Shown: in pieces, positions 59,641-64,000 of the stretch
Layout of the letters: every line of letters starts with the position of its first letter
Position numbering within the stretch: position 1 is the stretch's first letter
NCBI GenBank assembly: GCA_932294295.1
Contig: OW028584.1
Location: 21,173,638-21,237,637, forward strand
DNA length: 64,000 nt
Direction: 5' to 3'
DNA from: Alitta virens
Lineage: Eukaryota > Annelida > Polychaeta > Phyllodocida > Nereididae
Translations under genes and position numbers: made by a program
Notes under the pieces: generated by a model
Told to the model about the DNA's origin: nothing
The model's database searches: none
The model's input: the letters and a program-made list of their open reading frames with translations, nothing else

Positions 59641-60690
59641 AATATCTCTGATTTTAATAAATTATCTCATACACACAACATACACACAAATTTACCTCAC
59701 ACACATGACTTATTGTTTAAAGTCTTGCACACTGATGCTCAATTTCATAAGTCTCAACCAATTTCTGCAACACATGATATTCACATGCAACTGCCTGGGT
59801 GATAACGGTGTTGAACCCGATGTACTTCATTTCAATACTTTCTAAAATGCCACATTCTCTTTTTCAAAGAGATGTTTTCTGAATTTCTATGGTGTATGGC
59901 TGTATGCTTAGGTAGATAGAATTTGCTCAATACTTATGTTATAATAGCAGTGTAATATAATTTCAATGGTGAAAAGATTGGTTTCACATTGATGCTGTAT
60001 TCCCCCTTCTATTCTGAGGCACAATATTCAGCAAGGAAATTAAAAGCCACATGCTTAAAGGGAGGTGGATGGGATAGGGCTTTACGCCCTGTATTTCTAC
60101 ACCTGGTGGGCTATTTAGGCCAGGCAGGGACCATGGCAATGAGATAATGGATGAAATAGCCATCTTACCTAGGCTCAACCGGGAATTGAATCTGGGACCC
60201 AGTGGTTGAAAGCCCAGTGCACTACCACTGAGCTAGGCCCCCACCCCAAACATGTACCCCTGTGTCACAAATCATATTTCAGTTGCTCAGGGTTTTTACC
60301 TGTATATTATGTAATTTCTTTTACTATTATTATATATAGTTACTAAAATAGACAATATAACTGGATATACAATCTGTATATATGTAAATACCCACTTATG
60401 CTGCTTATTTGTACTCAGTATTAATCTTCTATGGATTGATTCCTGCTAATTGCCCTGATGGTGCCGTGTTTTATTCATATGCTTATAGTTGTACATAATT
60501 ATCATATAGATGTTTTTAATATGTAACTAAATTATGTTCATGTAGATTTTTTCTGTTATTTTACTTTTTCATTATATATATGTATATTTTTATATTTTAT
60601 CCTTGTATTTTTATTTTTATTTTTTTTTATGACATATCTTTTTGATGCTCTGCGGCCAATAACATTCTATATATATAATTATATAATTAC
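59641..60690. other. Spacer of the YHYH palindrome
   Basis: About 1 kb without YHYH sequence. It contains CACACACAACATACACAC runs at 59670-59710, the SINE at 60085-60243 and T-rich sequence (60540-60630). The palindrome joins here with loss of both exon 6 tails. Confidence 0.6.
60085..60243 (-). repeat. tRNA-derived SINE (family S4)
   Basis: On the minus strand GGGGCCTAGCTCAGTGGTAG gives an A box and GATTCAATTCCCGG a B box, spaced as in a tRNA. The body (GGCCTAAATAGCCCACCAGG) follows. The lack of CCA-type stem pairing and the long body show a SINE, not a tRNA gene. Confidence 0.75.
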
Positions 60691-61047
60691 ATGAAGTTTG
60701 CCTAAAGTTTGTTGTTCATTTTTGAAATCGGAGGATTTCCGCAATTAAGATCAGTATACTTTTATTAACCATTATTGCAAAGACAACTAACCTTGGCAAC
60801 TGCTTGATGGCTGGTTTGGTGCTTTCGTCTTAACCTGAGGTGTCCCTCGGTAGCATCCAAGAAAGTATGGGAAGTGATCAGGGGAAGCGATGTATCTGTA
60901 TCTGCCATTGACAGTCAATCCATGGCAGATATCAAGATTTGACACACTTATGCCATTTCCTATCCTGCAAGAACATATATATATAAAAATAAGTAAAAAG
61001 CATTTTTAGTACAAGCTTAATCTGCTATTGTAGATTTGGACATCATT

Positions 61048-61630
61048 AAGAATGAGGATGACGAGTAAGTGCAGATGACGAAAATTTTCTACTCCTACTT
61101 ATTTTTGCCCATACGTCATTCACTCGCAGAGTGATTTATGGACATTCATGGTAATCCATAGAATGCTTCTGGTCTCTCTAGATCACTTGTGAATATTCAT
61201 AGAAAGGGCAAATATTTTTAAACGTGTTTGAAAATTTGGTGGACGTGTGACGAGGGAAATTGTTTAAATTTTTACGGGAATCACTGGGCAAGCAGTTGGT
61301 GCGTGGTTGGCGGGTAATGTACGGATGTCTGTGGCCATTCACGGCCACTCGTGCTCACTCAAGAGTAAACAGGGGAGACTGTCCATTTGTGGAGATGCTC
61401 ATCGGATCTCCATGGCCCCCCCCCCCCCCCATCGGTCTTCTGTTACCGTCTGTGCTCATCCGTGGCCACATGTGCTCATCTGTAGGCCTCTCCTCCTTCA
61501 CTCATAGAGCGATCTACGTGTGCCTCATGGACGCTCCTCGAAATAATTTATATATGTTATAAACAGAGGCACCCATGAGCATGAGTGAGCACGTATAGGG
61601 TCTTACTCATGATAGTGTGAACGGGACTTT
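61048..61630 (-). mobile_element. Copy of the 58590-59200 element in YHYH-D
   Basis: The end TGATAGTGTGAACGGGACTTTATG stands at the same intron position as in YHYH-C. The other end is lost by a deletion near 61045. A poly-C run is at 61418-61430. Confidence 0.7.
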
Positions 61631-62430
61631 ATGCTGTTGAGGGAAAGAACATTTTAATCACTCTGATTAGAACCTGACTGACAGAAGAGCTCACACTAGC
61701 ACAGTTTGACACCATTTATACACGGCCAATGCTTTTGGATAATTTGATTAAGGTATGCCAATACAGCAATTTTTCTTCACATGATGAACTTTTATCATTA
61801 AGCAAAACTTTCACATCGACTACAAACTGGTCTTGATAAATCATTGCTCATATACTATATTGACACTACATCCAACCTGTAGTATTGTATCTTCTTCTTG
61901 TAGAGATTGCCATAATGTTCTTATATTTTCAAAACTAGCTCTGTGATAAATGACATTGCAGATCTTTCCAGAGTCACTTCAATAATATTGTGGTAACTTT
62001 CCTAATTAAAATAACAGTGATATCAAATTAAGATTTTAAACTTACGAATATATGGGATTTCCATCAAAGGCTATACCAACGAACTGGGAATCAGGATTAC
62101 TTGAGTCGTATACCACTCCATTGTCTGGCAGGTAGTAGTAATGATATTCACCGAAAGGTGCAGTGTGACCTCCGTTTCTGTCCATCACTTCATCATATTT
62201 AGCATTTCCTGAAAGTAAATAATATTAGCATAAATATTGCATTGCCATAATTATCCTCACACTGTTAACTTTTTCCTATCCTGATAAACGTTTTCCTATC
62301 CTGATGGCAATTTTCCATTATATATATGGGTTGTAACGTTTATCAAAAAAGTGATTTGTTTTGTGTATTGTAAAAATATGCTATGTCATGGGGGAGGCAG
62401 TACATGTCACTCAAGACCTTGTATTGTCCG

Positions 62431-63470
62431 AGACCCGAAGGGTGGAGGGATAATACGGGGCGAGGGTAACTATACCAGGGATGTATTTGCCTCCATCATT
62501 GATATAACCTTTTCATCCCATGACTAGCTTTTACCTGTAAAATTTAAACGAAAATTATACTAATTGTGATGGTCAGCTTGTGCAGGACATGCATGACATG
62601 CTCTAGTTCAACACTCTGTTTTGAGTATACATAGGTATTTTCTCAGACAAAACTGTGTACACAAGTGTCAAAATATATGTCAGTATTAAAGCCTGCAGTT
62701 TCATAAATTTTGAACAAACAGGACTGTACTTAAATCCACTAGCAGGCTCCGACATATAGATGTACCAGAAAATACCAGCTTGTGGAGCACTGCAGAATTT
62801 ATTTTCAGAACAAGCTGATGCCATCACTGATTACATCACAAATACGTCCCTTTTGAGCCAGTTTGAATTTTACTTTGAATTTCGGAGGTGAAATAACCCA
62901 AGTGCATTGATTTTTGGTGATATTTCAAAAACTGGGATTATGTTTAACTCATTTAGGATGCATGAAATTACATAGCTTATTTACATGGCCTCAAATTCAC
63001 AGGACATCATACTCGAGTAGTGGCATTGCTACAGGCCAACAACAAACACCTCAACAGGATAATTTACGTTCTGGCTGAATTTGATTAATTCACAAAATTT
63101 ATACTGAACTGGTGACGTTCATGACATGCTGAAGATCCAAATTTGGGACCAAAACAATGCAGAAGGCATTGAATTCATTGGTTAATTTAATTTGGAGGTG
63201 TATCCATGAAACTGTTGCTGATTGGTGGAAGTCAATATCATCCATGTTTATTTGTTGCTCATTGGCCAAAATCCATTCATCCCTGCTGCTTGTCATACAT
63301 CCCTGTAATTCTGTCTCTGATTGGCTGAATTTCGTACATCCCTCTGATTGGATCTCATACATCCCTCCCAGCCTTTGATATCATCTCTCTTAGATCAAGA
63401 GAAACTGGGGAAAAACACCAGTATCAGGGAAAAAACAAGCTCAGTCATTGGATAATGGATCATATTGTTA
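62431..63470. other. Insertion in intron 3 of YHYH-D, type unknown
   Basis: YHYH-A intron 3 reads without break where YHYH-D carries about 1.07 kb more, between CACAAAATAACAATATG (63465-63481) and the AATATGCTATGTCATG region (62375-62395). The inserted part has repeated words such as GATTGGCTGAATTTCGTACA and CTCATACATCCCTC (63270-63370). No inverted ends or coding frame are visible. Confidence 0.5.
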
Positions 63471-64000
63471 TTTTGTGTCTGTACATATGGTCAAGCCTGG
63501 CCTAACAGCCACCGTGCAAATGGTCATTAATTAAATTCCCCAAATCTGAATTTTCTTTGTTTTACCCCAAAATGACCACCTATTTTAAAAGGCCACATTT
63601 CCATTTAACATAGATTGACTGCATAACATTTTTAACATTAAAAAAAGGTGTATCTATAGCTATTAAAATCTCTGAAACTGAATGGTTCTGTATTATTTGC
63701 ATGCAAACCTACCTCCTGATGCAGTGGTGGGGTTGAAGATGAGCACCCAATTTTTTGCAATTCCAATTTGGCCTGCTATCTGGCTGATTCGTTGGGGCAT
63801 TGAAGGTATATATCTGTGTAGAACCTGCGTTGGGAGTATTTGGGTTCACCTGGGAGTAAATGAACCAATCCCGTGTATAATGAACACATATACATAATTG
63901 TGTGACATGTAAATCTGGTTATAACCAAGTCAAATACAAATGAACCAGATATTTGCTAAATAACGACAAGTTCTGTTATAGTAGTCTGACTTTTTTTTGT

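Larger units (their letters stand above)
57920..62430. repeat. Palindromic duplication of YHYH-family sequence
   Basis: 57920-59640 (plus) and 60690-62430 (minus) are inverted relatives with about 1 kb between them. Mirrored blocks are ACAAGGTCTTGAGTGAC (57939 / 62410), the exon 4 region, the intron with ACAGAGCCAGCTTTTGAAAA, the inserted element (58590 / 61630), exon 5 and the start of intron 5 with AACAACAAA-TTTAGGCAAACTTCA. Both arms carry the same element at the same intron position, so that insertion came before the duplication. Confidence 0.8.
60792..63849 (-). pseudogene. YHYH-D: minus-strand YHYH gene, partial and probably decayed
   Basis: Exon 3 (63713-63849), exon 4 (62046-62208) and exon 5 (60792-60964) have correct GT-AG borders, and intron 2 continues to the window end. 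Exon 4 has the full 163 bases and exon 5 has one extra codon (173). Exon 3 lacks 20 bases (after G-A-T-A-G-C-A), which shifts the frame. The signature H-Y-H-Y has become H-Y-Y-Y (CAC to TAC). Exon 6 is absent: intron 5 matches YHYH-A to about 60690 and then leaves it. Introns resemble YHYH-A more than YHYH-B. Exons 1-2 would lie beyond 64000. It is most likely not functional. Confidence 0.8.

Noticed and set aside
60170..60243. Possible tRNA gene
   Set aside because: A and B boxes are present, but the arms do not pair well and a SINE body follows; the same holds for 27255-27345 and 35626-35745.

Overview
The window is nuclear DNA from an invertebrate animal. It has GT-AG introns, tRNA-derived SINEs, LINE fragments, many small inverted-repeat transposons, GATA/GATT microsatellites and almost no long open frames outside a few exons. 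A mollusc or other lophotrochozoan fits the repeat style and the secreted repeat proteins, but no single sequence here proves the lineage. There is no bacterial gene, operon, rRNA gene, functional tRNA gene or CRISPR array.

Left part (1-28 kb): mostly mobile-element debris. A 1.3-kb inverted repeat (1672-3016 / 5045-6360) surrounds a 2-kb loop. A plus-strand gene of unknown identity leaves two acidic exons (12661-12748 and 21423-21537) that join in frame and end at a stop. The 8.7-kb intron between them holds nested insertions: a hAT-like element flanked by an 8-bp direct repeat (12973-19251), inside it a 5.3-kb element with ~70-bp inverted ends and TTA flanks (13648-18976), and inside that an apparently perfect 1,971-bp tandem duplication.

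Right part (28-64 kb): a family of secreted YHYH-domain genes. YHYH-A (CDS 34761-38405) and YHYH-B (CDS 41895-48431) are complete. Each starts with a conserved promoter block and a non-coding first exon. Four small coding exons then encode a signal peptide and a YHYH domain with identical exon lengths and phases in both genes. A large last exon encodes a low-complexity tail. The tails differ completely: YHYH-A has about 24 copies of a 9-residue Gly/Asn/Phe/Gln repeat. YHYH-B has Gly/Pro-rich sequence and then five 165-residue repeats studded with Lys-Arg sites, as in precursors cut by proprotein convertases. Two further family members (58050-59636 plus, 60792-63849 minus and running off the window) form a tail-to-tail palindrome and are decayed.

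The first intron of YHYH-A contains a 5'-truncated LINE that was itself interrupted by a DDE transposase relic. Comparison of two tandem copies of the upstream region shows where the LINE landed. A 24-bp minisatellite with two open frames (49022-49890) lies just downstream of YHYH-B. The most interesting object is the YHYH family: a shared secreted head attached to fast-changing repetitive, possibly proteolytically processed tails. Its function cannot be read from sequence; an extracellular structural, adhesive, mucus or mineral-matrix role is inference only.
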